Shown: piece by piece, positions 1-9,131 of the stretch | Layout of the letters: each line of letters opens with the position of its first letter | Numbering within the stretch: position 1 is the first letter of the stretch | Assembly (NCBI RefSeq): GCF_000526715.1 | Contig: NZ_JAGP01000001.1 | Span: 2,108,001 to 2,172,000 of the forward strand | From: Hydrogenovibrio kuenenii DSM 12350 | GTDB taxonomy: Bacteria > Pseudomonadota > Gammaproteobacteria > Thiomicrospirales > Thiomicrospiraceae | Direction of reading: 5' to 3' | Length of the DNA: 64,000 nt | Made by a program: the position numbers and the translations under genes | Notes under the pieces: generated by a model | Told to the model about the DNA's origin: nothing | The model's input: only the letters and a program-made list of their open reading frames with translations | Database searches by the model: none

Positions 1-1223
1 ACTTTCGCGTAATACTTATTCTGAATGGTTCCATCACTCATTTGAACAAATAATGGCGCACGCTCATGCAGTACCTTTATATCTATTGGTGACATAGTCA
101 GCAGACCCCAAACCAGCATTGCACCTGCAAGCCCCATTATTGATGAGTAAACTATAACGCGTGGTCGCTTAAATAAAGGAACAAATGGCTTACCTGCAAA
201 TTCCGCTAGAGATGCATAACGAATCAACCCTTTTGGCTTTTTAATTTTTTCCATAACTGAGTCACATGCATCAATACAAAGACCACATGTAATACAACCA
301 AATTGTTGACCTTTACGAATATCAACGCCAGTCGGGCAAACGGCAACACACAAGTTACAGTCAATACAATCTCCCAATTGTGGCGCTTCTTCTCCTGGTT
401 TAGCTCGTTTCATTCGTCCACGAGGCTCACCTCTATCCACATCATAAGTCGGAACGACTGTTTCAGTATCAATCATCGCACCGTGAATACGCGCATACGG
501 GCAAAAACCAATACAGACTTGCTCACGAAGAAAACCTGCAAAAAATACAGTTGCTGCGCCTAACCCTAAAATAACGGTCGTTTCTGTATAGGTCCATTCA
601 AACTTAAACAAGCGATACCAAAGATCAAATGCAGAGTCAAAATAGGCTACAAAAGAAAAACTTGTTAAAAAACCAATTACTCCCCAAATAATCCATTTAG
701 GCAGTTTGATTCTTATTTTCTTAAAACTCAATGGCTCTTCATCTAATGCCTTTCTTTTATTAGGCTGACCTTCAATTTTTTCCTCAATCCATGTAAATGC
801 ATCTTCCCACACAGTTTGAAAGCAAGCGTAGCCACACCACAAACGCCCAGCCACAGCAGTTGAAGCAGCAAGAAGTAGTGCGAAAAACAGAAGAATCATT
901 GCAAGCAACCAAATATCTTGCGGAAGAATGGTAATCCAAAAAATATGAAACTGACGATTAGCCAAGTCAAACAAAATTGCTTGATTGCCATCCCATCTAA
1001 GATATGGGGATAAGAAGAAAATAGACCATAACGCCATGACAATCCACTTCACATTTCGAAACATCCCAGACATACGTTTCGCATGGACAGTTCCTTCAGT
1101 ATGGACCGTTAGGAGTTCTACCCCAATATTCTGCAAATTCTTGTTCGACACATCCATTTCATCGAGCATCGATGCCATTTTTGGTTCTGCATCATTTTTT
1201 ACAGGGTTCTCATGGTCTGACAT
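1..1223 (-). CDS. ccoG: cytochrome c oxidase accessory protein CcoG (FixG/RdxA family), 3' end beyond window
   Basis: Membrane-bound polyferredoxin of cbb3 oxidase biogenesis; the family is linked to copper reduction for the CuB centre. The reverse strand reads open from an ATG at 1223 for about 407 codons and runs off the window, so the C-terminal domain is missing. Visible are a cytosolic N-terminus of about 45 residues, several hydrophobic segments, and two ferredoxin-type clusters: CIDCNLCVAVCP and CITCGLCIDAC, encoded near nt 330-380 and 250-300. It follows ccoNOQP and a small membrane ORF, but a terminator at 1328-1351 separates them, so ccoG probably has its own promoter in 1224-1327, where a long inverted repeat lies. 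Confidence 0.93.
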   Translation of the reverse strand, partial: MSDHENPVKNDAEPKMASMLDEMDVSNKNLQNIGVELLTVHTEGTVHAKRMSGMFRNVKWIVMALWSIFFLSPYLRWDGNQAILFDLANRQFHIFWITILPQDIWLLAMILLFFALLLAASTAVAGRLWCGYACFQTVWEDAFTWIEEKIEGQPNKRKALDEEPLSFKKIRIKLPKWIIWGVIGFLTSFSFVAYFDSAFDLWYRLFKFEWTYTETTVILGLGAATVFFAGFLREQVCIGFCPYARIHGAMIDTETVVPTYDVDRGEPRGRMKRAKPGEEAPQLGDCIDCNLCVAVCPTGVDIRKGQQFGCITCGLCIDACDSVMEKIKKPKGLIRYASLAEFAGKPFVPLFKRPRVIVYSSIMGLAGAMLVWGLLTMSPIDIKVLHERAPLFVQMSDGTIQNKYYAK

Positions 1224-1255
1224 AAAAATTTCCTAATTGTTCGTTACAAAGTAAA

Positions 1256-1308
1256 AAATTGTATAAGAAACTTCACCAAATTACTAAGCAATGTTTCTTA
1301 TACAATTT
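1256..1308. repeat. perfect 16-bp inverted repeat upstream of ccoG
   Basis: AAATTGTATAAGAAAC at 1256-1271 is exactly complementary to 1293-1308, with a 21-base spacer. It ends 33 bases before the ccoG start codon. It is AT-rich and has no T-tail of terminator type. It could be an operator for a dimeric regulator or a leader hairpin. Confidence 0.7.
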
Positions 1309-1327
1309 AATAGAATTCTTAATAAAA

Positions 1328-1351
1328 AAAGGCCTAATAAAATAGGCCTTT
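1328..1351 (-). terminator. rho-independent terminator after the small cco-locus ORF
   Basis: Stem AAAGGCCTA (1328-1336) pairs with TAGGCCTTT (1343-1351) around a 6-base loop. Read on the minus strand it is followed by a run of T residues (complement of 1324-1330). It separates the 48-codon ORF from ccoG. Confidence 0.85.
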
Positions 1352-1361
1352 AACTGAATCA

Positions 1362-1508
1362 CTAGCTTTCTGAGGAATCATCATCCTTCTTCTCAAGTCC
1401 TTCAATCCCTCTGGTGGCTTTGTAACCAAAACCAATCAAAGCTACAATAGACAAGACAAGCGCCCCAATTGAGATCCATAAAACAAAATCACTATTCAAT
1501 TCATTCAT
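1362..1508 (-). CDS. 48-residue single-pass membrane protein in the cco locus (possible CcoM-like subunit)
   Basis: The ORF starts at ATG 1508 with a GGAGG ribosome site just upstream and ends with TAG at 1362-1364. It encodes a short N-terminus, one hydrophobic helix of about 22 residues ending in GFGYK, and a charged tail (EKKDDDSSES). It lies between ccoP and ccoG on the same strand, bracketed by terminators at 1554-1573 and 1328-1351, with a perfect FNR box at 1521-1534. The size, topology and a GFGY-K stretch recall the tiny CcoM subunit of Pseudomonas stutzeri cbb3 oxidase. I offer that only as inference, since such short sequences give little homology signal. Confidence 0.6.
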   Translation of the reverse strand: MNELNSDFVLWISIGALVLSIVALIGFGYKATRGIEGLEKKDDDSSES

Positions 1509-1520
1509 ATCCAACCTCCA

Positions 1521-1534
1521 TTGATTTAAATCAA
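1521..1534. promoter_or_regulatory. perfect FNR/ANR-type box TTGATTTAAATCAA
   Basis: This matches the consensus TTGAT-N4-ATCAA exactly. It sits 12 bases upstream of the small ORF start, directly abutting the ribosome site, and downstream of the ccoP terminator. That position is too close to the start codon for a standard class II activator site, so repression or an unusual promoter layout is possible. Confidence 0.75.
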
Positions 1535-1545
1535 TTTTGCTAAGC

Positions 1546-1573
1546 GAAAAAAAAGGAGAACCTAAGTTCTCCT
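1546..1573 (-). terminator. rho-independent terminator of ccoNOQP
   Basis: Stem AGGAGAAC (1554-1561) pairs with GTTCTCCT (1566-1573), with loop CTAA. On the minus strand the hairpin is followed by eight T residues. It lies 8 bases after the ccoP stop. Confidence 0.9.
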
Positions 1574-1580
1574 CTCAAAT

Positions 1581-2480
1581 CTATTGTCCACCACCTAATG
1601 AGTAAACATAAACTGCTAAGCGTTTAATATTCACATCAGGGTCTGGCAATCTTTCTTTAAAAGATGGCATAACTGCATTTCTTGTATGAGCAATTAACCG
1701 TCCATTTTTCTTAACGTTCACACCATATGTAATCGTTCTGATAATGTCATCTTTATCACCAGCGAAACGCCAAATATGATCCGTTAGGTTAGCTGCACCT
1801 GCTGGAGCCAAAGGCTTCCCAGCTGGACCGTGACAAGCGAAGCACATACCCTTAGTATATACAGCTTTACCAGCAGCAACACTTGGATCATTACCTTTAC
1901 CGTTTGACAAGGCAATTACATAATCTGCAACGTGCTCAATATCTTGATCAGTTAGGTTACCCATCATCCCTTTTGCAGGCATATTACCGATACGACCATT
2001 AGTAATAGTCGCTTGGATTTGAGAAGGCTTACCACCCCATAACCAATCATCGTCTGCAAGAACCGGAAAGTTAGGATTCCCTTGTCCACCTGCACCATGG
2101 CAAGCCGCACAATAATCACCAAATAACATTTTTGATGTCTTAATGGCGTAGGTTTTCAAGTCTTTATCTTTGATAATTTGATCAACAGATAATGCTGCAA
2201 GCTTTTCTTCCTGATCAGCAAATTTTTTCTTACGCCAATCTTTTAGTACTTTGTAATCTTCGTGGTATTCACCCACCTGAGACCAACCAGCTAAACCTTT
2301 AGTATAAGAATGCTCTAGCGGAATAGTTGGGTAGTAAAGTGCATAAAACACAATCATTACAAAACTGGCATAAAAAGAAAGCATCCACCAAAGTGGTGGT
2401 GGGTTATCCAGTTCACGGAGATCTTCATCCCAAATATGCCCAGTATTCCCCTCATCTGGCCATGGATTATGATGTGCCAT
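1581..2480 (-). CDS. ccoP: cbb3-type cytochrome c oxidase subunit CcoP (dihaem)
   Basis: Dihaem c-type subunit that passes electrons to the CcoNO core at the inner membrane. The 299-residue protein has one N-terminal membrane helix at about residues 33-51, then two periplasmic cytochrome c domains with haem motifs CAACH (124-128) and CFACH (213-217). Methionine axial-ligand candidates lie in NMPAKGMM and AVMPSF. Length is normal for the family. It is the last gene of ccoN-O-Q-P, 30 bases after ccoQ, and is followed at once by a strong terminator. Confidence 0.97.
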   Translation of the reverse strand: MAHHNPWPDEGNTGHIWDEDLRELDNPPPLWWMLSFYASFVMIVFYALYYPTIPLEHSYTKGLAGWSQVGEYHEDYKVLKDWRKKKFADQEEKLAALSVDQIIKDKDLKTYAIKTSKMLFGDYCAACHGAGGQGNPNFPVLADDDWLWGGKPSQIQATITNGRIGNMPAKGMMGNLTDQDIEHVADYVIALSNGKGNDPSVAAGKAVYTKGMCFACHGPAGKPLAPAGAANLTDHIWRFAGDKDDIIRTITYGVNVKKNGRLIAHTRNAVMPSFKERLPDPDVNIKRLAVYVYSLGGGQ

Positions 2481-2510
2481 AGTTATTCTCCTCAGAATAA
2501 TCAGATAATT

Positions 2511-2714
2511 TTAATCTTCGTCTAGTATTTTGTATTTTTCTTGCTCAAGCTCTTTCCTTTTACTCGGACGTAACGTTCTTGCAAAGGCAATGAGCATTCC
2601 AAAAAATACAACAAGCGTAATGGTTAATCCAATCCAATCTGAGGCGGTCATCGCGCCCCAGTTTGTTTCGAAATAAGCTGAAATTTTACTCACGGTATGA
2701 CTTACTATCGTCAA
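2511..2714 (-). CDS. ccoQ: cbb3-type cytochrome c oxidase subunit CcoQ
   Basis: Small single-pass subunit that stabilises cbb3 oxidase. It has 67 residues, with a helix at about 27-45 followed by a basic segment ([13 protein letters not shown]), the usual CcoQ/FixQ arrangement. The start chosen overlaps the end of ccoO by 29 bases, suggesting translational coupling. The N-terminal extension before the helix (about 25 residues) is longer than in many CcoQ proteins, so a later start cannot be excluded. Confidence 0.88.
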   Translation of the reverse strand: MTIVSHTVSKISAYFETNWGAMTASDWIGLTITLVVFFGMLIAFARTLRPSKRKELEQEKYKILDED

Positions 2715-3513
2715 GCTTAACCATAGTTCCTAGAACCTGTAGGTAAGCGACCAAAGCATCCATTTCAGTGTAACCTTTAATAGCCTTATCAGCATTTGCG
2801 ATTTCAGCATCTGTATAAGGTACACCCAATTCACGCATCACTTTCAAGCGCTCAACCATATCGCGCTTAGTACCGAAGAAACTCTTCGAAATCGGGTTTT
2901 CAGCTAACCAAGGGTAAGCTGGCATAACAGATTCTGGAACCATATCCTGTGGACGCATCAAATGCATAATCTGCCACTCATTAGAATACTTCCCACCAAC
3001 GCGAGCTAAATCAGGACCTGTACGTTTTGAACCCCATTGCATAGGATGATCGTACATTGATTCTGTAGCCAATGAGAAGTGACCATAACGTTCACGCTCA
3101 TCACGGAAAGGACGAATCATCTGAGAGTGACAAATATAACAACCTTCACGAAGGTAAATATCACGGCCAGCTAACTCAAGAGGTGTATAAGGACGGACAC
3201 CATCACCTGGTTTCCAGTCACCAATAACCCATTTACCATTTTTATCTTCTTTGTATAAAACCTTATCAGAAACCAACTTTCCATTGGCGTTCACAGTAAA
3301 AGTTCTATGCCAAACTAACTCAGGAAACTTATCGTTTTTTACGTTACCGTACTTATCTGTTTTTACAGTGTAATCAACTGCACTTTTGAGATAAAACAAC
3401 GGCACAATTTCCACGATACCTGCGATAGACACCATAAGTGCGGTGGCTATAAACAACCCAAAGATATTTCTCTCTAGTCGTTCTTGTAAATTTCTAGGTT
3501 TACTATCTGACAT
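2686..3513 (-). CDS. ccoO: cbb3-type cytochrome c oxidase subunit CcoO (monohaem), with an insertion
   Basis: Membrane-anchored monohaem cytochrome c of the cbb3 core. It has an N-terminal helix at about residues 17-42, haem motif CYICH (125-129) in the family-typical context [16 protein letters not shown], and a C-terminal MPAYPWL segment. At 275 residues it is longer than the roughly 200-residue family norm. The excess lies between the helix and the haem domain (about residues 46-105), a charged Lys/Asp/Gly-rich stretch. Its stop lies inside ccoQ. Confidence 0.96.
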   Translation of the reverse strand: MSDSKPRNLQERLERNIFGLFIATALMVSIAGIVEIVPLFYLKSAVDYTVKTDKYGNVKNDKFPELVWHRTFTVNANGKLVSDKVLYKEDKNGKWVIGDWKPGDGVRPYTPLELAGRDIYLREGCYICHSQMIRPFRDERERYGHFSLATESMYDHPMQWGSKRTGPDLARVGGKYSNEWQIMHLMRPQDMVPESVMPAYPWLAENPISKSFFGTKRDMVERLKVMRELGVPYTDAEIANADKAIKGYTEMDALVAYLQVLGTMVKLDDSKSYRE

Positions 3514-3586
3514 GAGTCTATGCTCCTCAACTCATAATTTATCTAACTTGCGGAAGGCAATCAAGTCTTCCGCAATCCATCAGCAA

Positions 3587-5020
3587 TTAAGCCTGAGCAG
3601 CTGCAACTGCTGAAGTTTGTCTTGATTCGGCTGTGCGAATTGTCATAACAATGTTATACAACATTACAACGGCACCAGAGAAGAACAAGAAGCCCCCTAC
3701 TGTACGCATCACATAATAAGGATGCATCGCAGCGACTGATTCGGCAAAAGTATATGCCAACGTACCATACTCATCATAAGCACGCCACATCAAACCTTGC
3801 ATAATCCCTGAAACCCACATCGCAACGATATAGAAAACAGTACCGATAGTTGCCAACCAGAAGTGGAAGTTAATCAACTTCATAGAATACATTTCTGTTT
3901 TCCAAAGCTTCATCACCATGTGGTAAATCGCACCGATTGACACCATAGCAACCCAACCTAACGCACCAGAGTGTACGTGACCGATTGTCCAGTCAGTATA
4001 GTGAGATAGAGCATTTACTGTTTTAGATGCCATAACAGGCCCTTCAAACGTTGACATTGCATAGAAAGCCAGCGAAATGATTAAGAAACGCAAGATATAG
4101 TCAGTACGCAATCTGTCCCAAGCACCTGAAAGTGTCAACATACCGTTCAATGCACCACCCCATGAAGGAATGATCATCGCCAAAGAGATAACCGCACCCA
4201 AAGATCCAGTCCAATCAGGCAACGCAGTATATTGCAAATGGTGAGCACCCAACCAAACATAACCAAACATCAGTGCCCAGAAGTGGATAACTGATAGTCT
4301 GTAAGAGTAAATTGGACGTTGCGCTTGCTTAGGTACGAAATAGTACATGATTGCAAGGAAACCAGCAGTTAGGAAGAAACCTACCGCATTATGTCCCCAC
4401 CACCATTGAATCATGGCATCTTGAACACCAGAGAACAATGAATATGAGCGGAACAATGAAACAGGAATCGCCAATCCATTTACCACATATAGGTAAGTAA
4501 TCGCGATCATCATTCCAAGGAAGAACCAGTTAGATACATAAACGTTCGGATGCGTTTCTTTATTTCTACCTGCGATTGTCATCACGAAGTTCAAAGTATA
4601 AAGCGTCCAAACAAGTGCTACTGCAATCGCCAATGGCCACTCTTGTTCATGATATTCTTTACCCGTTGTCATACCTAGTGAAATAGTGACTACAACAGCC
4701 AACAGTCCAATTGTATATAGCACTGCTGTTACCCATGCCAAGCCATTGCTCCATAGCTTGATACCATTGGTACGCTGCACCGTATAGAAGGCTGTTGCCA
4801 TCAAAGTCATACCACCAAAGGCAAAAATAACCGTATTGGTATGCATTACACGCAATCTAGCAAATGTAATCTCAGGAATATCAAAGTTTAAAACCGGCCA
4901 AGCAAGCTCTGCTGCGGCGTAAGTACCAAACAAGGTACCGACTACCAAAAACACAACTGCACCAACCGTCAGGTACTTAACCACACCGTTGTCATATTGT
5001 GGCTTTGCCATAGTATCCAT
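3587..5020 (-). CDS. ccoN: cbb3-type cytochrome c oxidase catalytic subunit CcoN
   Basis: Haem-copper oxidase core that reduces O2 at the inner membrane. It has twelve hydrophobic segments and the expected ligand histidines: RVMHTNT for the low-spin haem, WWWGHNAVGF and HHLQY for CuB, and GHVHSGALGW for the haems. I place the start at ATG 5020 because AGGGGGATC lies about 8 bases upstream. The frame stays open to a TTG at 5044, but that has no ribosome site. It is the first gene of ccoNOQP, 73 bases before ccoO. An FNR-like box and a CATTAT -10 element lie upstream. Confidence 0.97.
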   Translation of the reverse strand: MDTMAKPQYDNGVVKYLTVGAVVFLVVGTLFGTYAAAELAWPVLNFDIPEITFARLRVMHTNTVIFAFGGMTLMATAFYTVQRTNGIKLWSNGLAWVTAVLYTIGLLAVVVTISLGMTTGKEYHEQEWPLAIAVALVWTLYTLNFVMTIAGRNKETHPNVYVSNWFFLGMMIAITYLYVVNGLAIPVSLFRSYSLFSGVQDAMIQWWWGHNAVGFFLTAGFLAIMYYFVPKQAQRPIYSYRLSVIHFWALMFGYVWLGAHHLQYTALPDWTGSLGAVISLAMIIPSWGGALNGMLTLSGAWDRLRTDYILRFLIISLAFYAMSTFEGPVMASKTVNALSHYTDWTIGHVHSGALGWVAMVSIGAIYHMVMKLWKTEMYSMKLINFHFWLATIGTVFYIVAMWVSGIMQGLMWRAYDEYGTLAYTFAESVAAMHPYYVMRTVGGFLFFSGAVVMLYNIVMTIRTAESRQTSAVAAAQA

Positions 5021-5120
5021 TAGCTGGATCCCCCTTTTAGTCAAAATTAATTCAACTCCAATCGATAAATGAAATTGAGTGTTGAAATCTCCTCAAGCGG
5101 CATTATATACATTTATCAAA

Positions 5121-5163
5121 ATAATGCTCATTCCAAAGCAACTAAAAAATTAATGTACATCAA
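5121..5163 (-). promoter_or_regulatory. candidate FNR-dependent promoter of ccoNOQP
   Basis: In the 430-base gap between ccoN and hisB, 5150-5163 reads TTAATGTACATCAA. That is an FNR box with 9 of 10 arm bases matching. On the minus strand a CATTAT hexamer (5126-5121) follows at a distance that would centre the box near -41.5, the class II activator position. The rest of the gap is AT-rich with no convincing gene. Confidence 0.6.
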
Positions 5164-5402
5164 GAAAAACCGCAGAAACTTCAATACTTTCTTCATTTTC
5201 AAAAGAAGCTTCACATCCATTAACGCGGCAATTATCTCAAAGAACCCCTTTAATTTCAGCTCTATTCACTACAAAATTTTTTTATGCCTCATATTAGCTT
5301 TTCTTAATTCTTTTTAAGATTCATCGACTCAAACGTTATTACTCTTTTCTTTTCATAGAACTAGAGAACAATTCAAACCCAACAACTTTCCCAGAAAAAC
5401 AC

Positions 5403-5408
5403 TATAAT
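5403..5408 (+). promoter_or_regulatory. TATAAT -10 element before hisB
   Basis: A perfect TATAAT lies 43 bases before the hisB start codon. I see no good -35 hexamer at 16-18 base spacing, so the promoter may depend on an activator or be weak. Confidence 0.4.
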
Positions 5409-5450
5409 AGTCGCCAATAAAATCTTAAGTTAAAACATTAGGACTCCGCT

Positions 5451-6038
5451 ATGCGTCATGCACTCATTGAAAGAGACACACTTGAAACACAAATAAAAGT
5501 TTCGGTCAATTTAGACGGTACAGGTAAGGCAGAGCTAAAAACAGGTGTTCCTTTTTTAGAACACATGCTTGACCAAATTGCCCGCCACGGATTAATTGAT
5601 CTAGACATCGAAGCCAATGGTGACACGCATATTGACGACCACCATACTGTAGAAGATATTGGTATTTCACTTGGCATGGCTCTCAAAGAAGCTGTTGGCG
5701 ACAAGAAAGGTATTCAGCGTTATGGACATGCTTATGTCCCGCTAGACGAGGCCCTATCAAGAGTTGTTATTGATCTATCCGGCAGACCTGGATTTGTTTT
5801 CAATGCCGACTTCACAAAAGGTTCCATAGGAAATTTTGATACCGAACTCGTCTATGAGTTTTTTCAAGGGTTTGTTAATCATGCACAAGTTACATTGCAT
5901 ATAGATTGCTTGAGAGGTCATAACGCTCACCATCAGGCTGAGACAATCTTTAAAGCTTTTGGCCGCGCACTAAGAATGGCCCTTACACATGACGAACGCA
6001 TGGCTGGCGTTCTACCTTCTACGAAAGGTGCGCTTTAA
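5451..6038 (+). CDS. hisB: imidazoleglycerol-phosphate dehydratase
   Basis: Dehydrates imidazole glycerol phosphate in histidine synthesis. The 195-residue single-domain form lacks the phosphatase domain of enteric HisB. Mn-binding histidine motifs are present: DDHHTVED early, and [10 protein letters not shown] late. It starts the his cluster. hisH begins on the next base after the stop. Confidence 0.97.
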   Translation: MRHALIERDTLETQIKVSVNLDGTGKAELKTGVPFLEHMLDQIARHGLIDLDIEANGDTHIDDHHTVEDIGISLGMALKEAVGDKKGIQRYGHAYVPLDEALSRVVIDLSGRPGFVFNADFTKGSIGNFDTELVYEFFQGFVNHAQVTLHIDCLRGHNAHHQAETIFKAFGRALRMALTHDERMAGVLPSTKGAL

Positions 6039-6677
6039 ATGGCAGCATTGAAACAAGTTGTTGTTGTGGATTATGGCATGGGCAACCTGCGCTCAGTTGC
6101 CAAAGCTGCTGAGCATGTTGCTAACGACCAGACAAAAATCCTTATCTCTAATCACCCACAAGACATAGATTCTGCTGACGCCGTTATTTTTCCAGGTCAA
6201 GGTGCTGCAAAAGCCTGCATGCAAGCTTTAAATGAAACAGGTATGATTCATAGCCTACAAAAAGCAGCTCAAGAAAAACCTTTTCTCGGTATCTGCATGG
6301 GGCTACAAGTTTTAATGACTCACAGCCAGGAAAACAACGGTATTAACTGCATGAATGTTTTAAAGGGTGATGTTGTTCAGTTTGACTTAACAAAGCATCC
6401 TGAGTTAAAAATGCCTCATATGGGTTGGAACCAAATCCATCAAACCCAAGACCACCCTATTTGGCATAAAATTCCGCAAGACAGTCGTTTCTACTTTGTA
6501 CACAGTTATTATGTCGCACCAGAAGAAACAGATATTGTGGCTGGCGAAACAACACACGGCACGAAATTTACGTCCGCAATCGCAAAAGACAATCTATTTG
6601 CCATACAAGCTCACCCTGAAAAAAGTGCAGAATCAGGGCTACAGTTATTCAAAAACTTTTTAAGCTGGCAACCGTAA
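6039..6677 (+). CDS. hisH: imidazole glycerol phosphate synthase, glutaminase subunit
   Basis: Class I glutamine amidotransferase that feeds ammonia to HisF. It has 212 residues with nucleophile Cys in GICMGLQ and the His/Glu pair in QAHPEKS, so the catalytic triad is complete. The start abuts the hisB stop, implying coupling. It is 39 bases ahead of hisA. Confidence 0.97.
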   Translation: MAALKQVVVVDYGMGNLRSVAKAAEHVANDQTKILISNHPQDIDSADAVIFPGQGAAKACMQALNETGMIHSLQKAAQEKPFLGICMGLQVLMTHSQENNGINCMNVLKGDVVQFDLTKHPELKMPHMGWNQIHQTQDHPIWHKIPQDSRFYFVHSYYVAPEETDIVAGETTHGTKFTSAIAKDNLFAIQAHPEKSAESGLQLFKNFLSWQP

Positions 6678-6716
6678 AACAGTTTATTAAATTTCAAAGG
6701 TTCAAACTTACTCACT

Positions 6717-7463
6717 ATGTTATTAATTCCTGCTATCGATTTAAAAGACGGTCAATGCGTAAGACTGCGCCAAGGCATTATGGAAGACGCTACAGTTTTT
6801 TCAGGTGACATCGTTGCCATGGCACAGCGCTGGGTTAATGAAGGTGCAAGACGCTTGCACATGGTTGATCTTAATGGTGCTTTCGAAGGCAAGCCCGTTA
6901 ATGGCGAAGCCGTTTACCAAGTTAGAGAGCATTTTCCAGAGCTTCCTATCCAGATAGGTGGTGGTATTCGCGACTTAAAAACCATTGAAGCTTACCTGAA
7001 CGCGGGTGTCAGCTATTGCATTATAGGAACCAAAGCCGTTCACAACCCAGAATTTGTTGCCGAAGCTTGCCAAGCTTTTCCAGGGCATATAATGGTTGGC
7101 CTTGATGCTAAAGAAGGCATGGTTGCTATCAATGGCTGGGCTGAAGTCACCGAGCATCACGTAGCAACACTTGGAAAACAATTTGAAGACGATGGCGTGG
7201 ATGCGATCATCTACACGGACATCGGTCGAGATGGCATGATGCAAGGTGTTAACATTGAAGCAACACAACAACTTGCTCAGGCTTTAAACATTCCTATCAT
7301 TGCTTCTGGCGGCATCACCAACCTAGACGACATCAAAGCACTGGCAACCATAGAACAAGATGGCGTTATCGGTGCCATTACTGGTCGCGCTATCTATGAA
7401 GGCACGCTTGACTTTAAAGAAGGTCAATCCTTGTCTGACCAATTATCACAAAGCGCAAACTAG
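6717..7463 (+). CDS. hisA: ProFAR isomerase (phosphoribosylformimino-AICAR-ribotide isomerase)
   Basis: TIM-barrel isomerase of histidine synthesis. It has 248 residues, starting [12 protein letters not shown] with the first catalytic Asp. The phosphate-binding loops QIGGGIRD and ASGGITN and the second-half TDIGRDG motif are present. It sits in the standard hisH-A-F order, 8 bases before hisF. Confidence 0.97.
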   Translation: MLLIPAIDLKDGQCVRLRQGIMEDATVFSGDIVAMAQRWVNEGARRLHMVDLNGAFEGKPVNGEAVYQVREHFPELPIQIGGGIRDLKTIEAYLNAGVSYCIIGTKAVHNPEFVAEACQAFPGHIMVGLDAKEGMVAINGWAEVTEHHVATLGKQFEDDGVDAIIYTDIGRDGMMQGVNIEATQQLAQALNIPIIASGGITNLDDIKALATIEQDGVIGAITGRAIYEGTLDFKEGQSLSDQLSQSAN

Positions 7464-7471
7464 GAAGATAT

Positions 7472-8245
7472 ATGAGTTTAGCAAAACGCATCATTCCATG
7501 CTTAGACGTTGATAACGGTCGCGTCGTTAAAGGCGTACAATTTGTCGACATAAGAGATGCTGGCGATCCTGTGGAAGTCGCTAAACGCTATGATGAACAA
7601 GGGGCAGATGAAATCACCTTTTTGGATATCACTGCCACGTCTGACGACCGTGCAACCATGGTACACGTAGTCGAAGAAGTCGCTAGCCAAGTCTTTATTC
7701 CACTTACTGTCGGTGGCGGTATTCGTACACTTGAAGACATCCGAAGAATGCTCAATGCCGGTGCTGATAAAGTTGCCATTAATTCCGCAGCAATTTTCAA
7801 TCCAGCTTTTGTGCAAGAAGCCTGTGACACCTTTGGTTCTCAGTGTATCGTAGTTGCCATTGACGCCAAAAAAGTAAGTCTACCAGGAGATCCAGACAGA
7901 TGGGAAATCTTCACTCATGGTGGTCGCAGAGAAACAGGTATTGACGCCATTGAATGGGCCCAAAAAATGCAAGAACTTGGCGCAGGCGAACTGTTAGTCA
8001 CTAGCATGGATAGAGACGGCACTAAGATCGGTTTTGACCTAGCGCTTACCCGTAGCATTTCCGATTCTGTCAACATTCCCGTAATTGCTTCAGGTGGCGT
8101 TGGCGAACTTTCTCACCTCACCGAAGGGGTGGTTTCAGGTCATGCAGAAGCCGTACTGGCAGCAAGCATCTTCCACTTTGGACAACACACTGTCCAAGAA
8201 GCCAAACAAGCCATGCAGAAAGCTGGCATTGAGGTACGACTATGA
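7472..8245 (+). CDS. hisF: imidazole glycerol phosphate synthase, cyclase subunit
   Basis: TIM-barrel cyclase that partners HisH. It has 257 residues with [14 protein letters not shown] (catalytic Asp), [17 protein letters not shown] (second catalytic Asp) and ASGGVG phosphate loops. An AGGAAGA ribosome site precedes the ATG. Its stop overlaps the hisE start in an ATGA junction. Confidence 0.98.
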   Translation: MSLAKRIIPCLDVDNGRVVKGVQFVDIRDAGDPVEVAKRYDEQGADEITFLDITATSDDRATMVHVVEEVASQVFIPLTVGGGIRTLEDIRRMLNAGADKVAINSAAIFNPAFVQEACDTFGSQCIVVAIDAKKVSLPGDPDRWEIFTHGGRRETGIDAIEWAQKMQELGAGELLVTSMDRDGTKIGFDLALTRSISDSVNIPVIASGGVGELSHLTEGVVSGHAEAVLAASIFHFGQHTVQEAKQAMQKAGIEVRL

Positions 8246-8571
8246 GCGAACTACTGCAAAAACTTGATGACGTTTTAGAAAACAGAAAACTAGAATCTGC
8301 TGATGACTCTTACGTTGCCAGCCTTTACCATAAAGGTCTGGACAAAATCTTAAAGAAAATCGGCGAAGAAGCGACTGAAACCGTTATGGCCGCAAAAGAC
8401 TGTGACGGCGCTTCAGATAAATCACATTTAATCTACGAAGTAACAGATCTTTGGTTTCACTCATTAGTACTGTTACATCAACAAGGACTTTCAAGCCAAG
8501 ACATTCTTCTTGAACTTGAAAGACGCTTTGGACTATCAGGCCATGTTGAAAAAGCCAACCGCAGCGAATAA
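8242..8571 (+). CDS. hisE: phosphoribosyl-ATP pyrophosphatase
   Basis: Stand-alone HisE of 109 residues, an all-alpha MazG-like pyrophosphohydrolase that converts PR-ATP to PR-AMP. The [11 protein letters not shown] helix carries the metal-binding glutamates, and an EVTDLWFH segment follows. It overlaps hisF by 4 bases. In many gammaproteobacteria hisI or a fused hisIE sits here. No cyclohydrolase domain is present, so hisI must be elsewhere. Confidence 0.95.
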   Translation: MSELLQKLDDVLENRKLESADDSYVASLYHKGLDKILKKIGEEATETVMAAKDCDGASDKSHLIYEVTDLWFHSLVLLHQQGLSSQDILLELERRFGLSGHVEKANRSE

Positions 8572-8655
8572 AATTTAACCCCCTTAATCTTTCTTTGCCT
8601 TCGCCATCAAAAGTGGCTTGAACAAAAAGGTTAAACACTCTCACAAGGAAGCATC

Positions 8656-8976
8656 ATGACCTCTGAAAAAAGTATTTTTAGCAAAATCATCGATAAGGAA
8701 TTACCAGCAGAAATTCTTTACGAAGATGATAAGTGCATCGTTATTCGTGATATCAATCCGAAAGCGCGCATCCACTTGCTCGTCATTCCAAAAAAACCTA
8801 TCGCCACACTATTTGATTTATCTCCTGAAGATAAAGATTTGATGGGACATATGATGCTGCTTTTACCTCAGCTAGCAGAATCTCAAGGATTGGACGGTTT
8901 CCAAACGCGCATCCATACTGGAGAAAGCGGTGGGCAAGAAGTTTTTCACATCCATATTCACTTAATGGGAAACTAA
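8656..8976 (+). CDS. HIT-family purine nucleoside phosphoramidase (HinT-like)
   Basis: Histidine-triad nucleotide-binding protein of 106 residues. It starts SIFSKIIDKELPAEILYEDD, the typical HinT N-terminus, and ends with the triad HIHIHLMGN. It ends just after the triad, slightly shorter than HinT proteins that carry about ten more residues. It lies 84 bases after hisE and before tatABC, a common gammaproteobacterial neighbourhood. An AAGGAAG ribosome site precedes the ATG. Confidence 0.93.
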   Translation: MTSEKSIFSKIIDKELPAEILYEDDKCIVIRDINPKARIHLLVIPKKPIATLFDLSPEDKDLMGHMMLLLPQLAESQGLDGFQTRIHTGESGGQEVFHIHIHLMGN

Positions 8977-9058
8977 AGCATTAAAAGCTTTAAACAAGTC
9001 ATAAACTTTTTTTAACAAAATCGTCCCTTTAAAAGCGACTTTTTTGTACGTTAAATTA

Positions 9059-9079
9059 TTGACTCTGCTAATATTAGCA
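9059..9079 (+). promoter_or_regulatory. palindrome TGCTAATATTAGCA before tatA
   Basis: A perfect 14-base palindrome at 9066-9079 directly follows TTGACT (9059-9064), about 50 bases before tatA. It may overlap a promoter of the tat genes as an operator. Only the symmetry is direct evidence. Confidence 0.4.
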
Positions 9080-9131
9080 ATCAATTTTTTGAACCCCTAT
9101 TAAAAATGCGTTCAACCACTGGAGAAATAGA

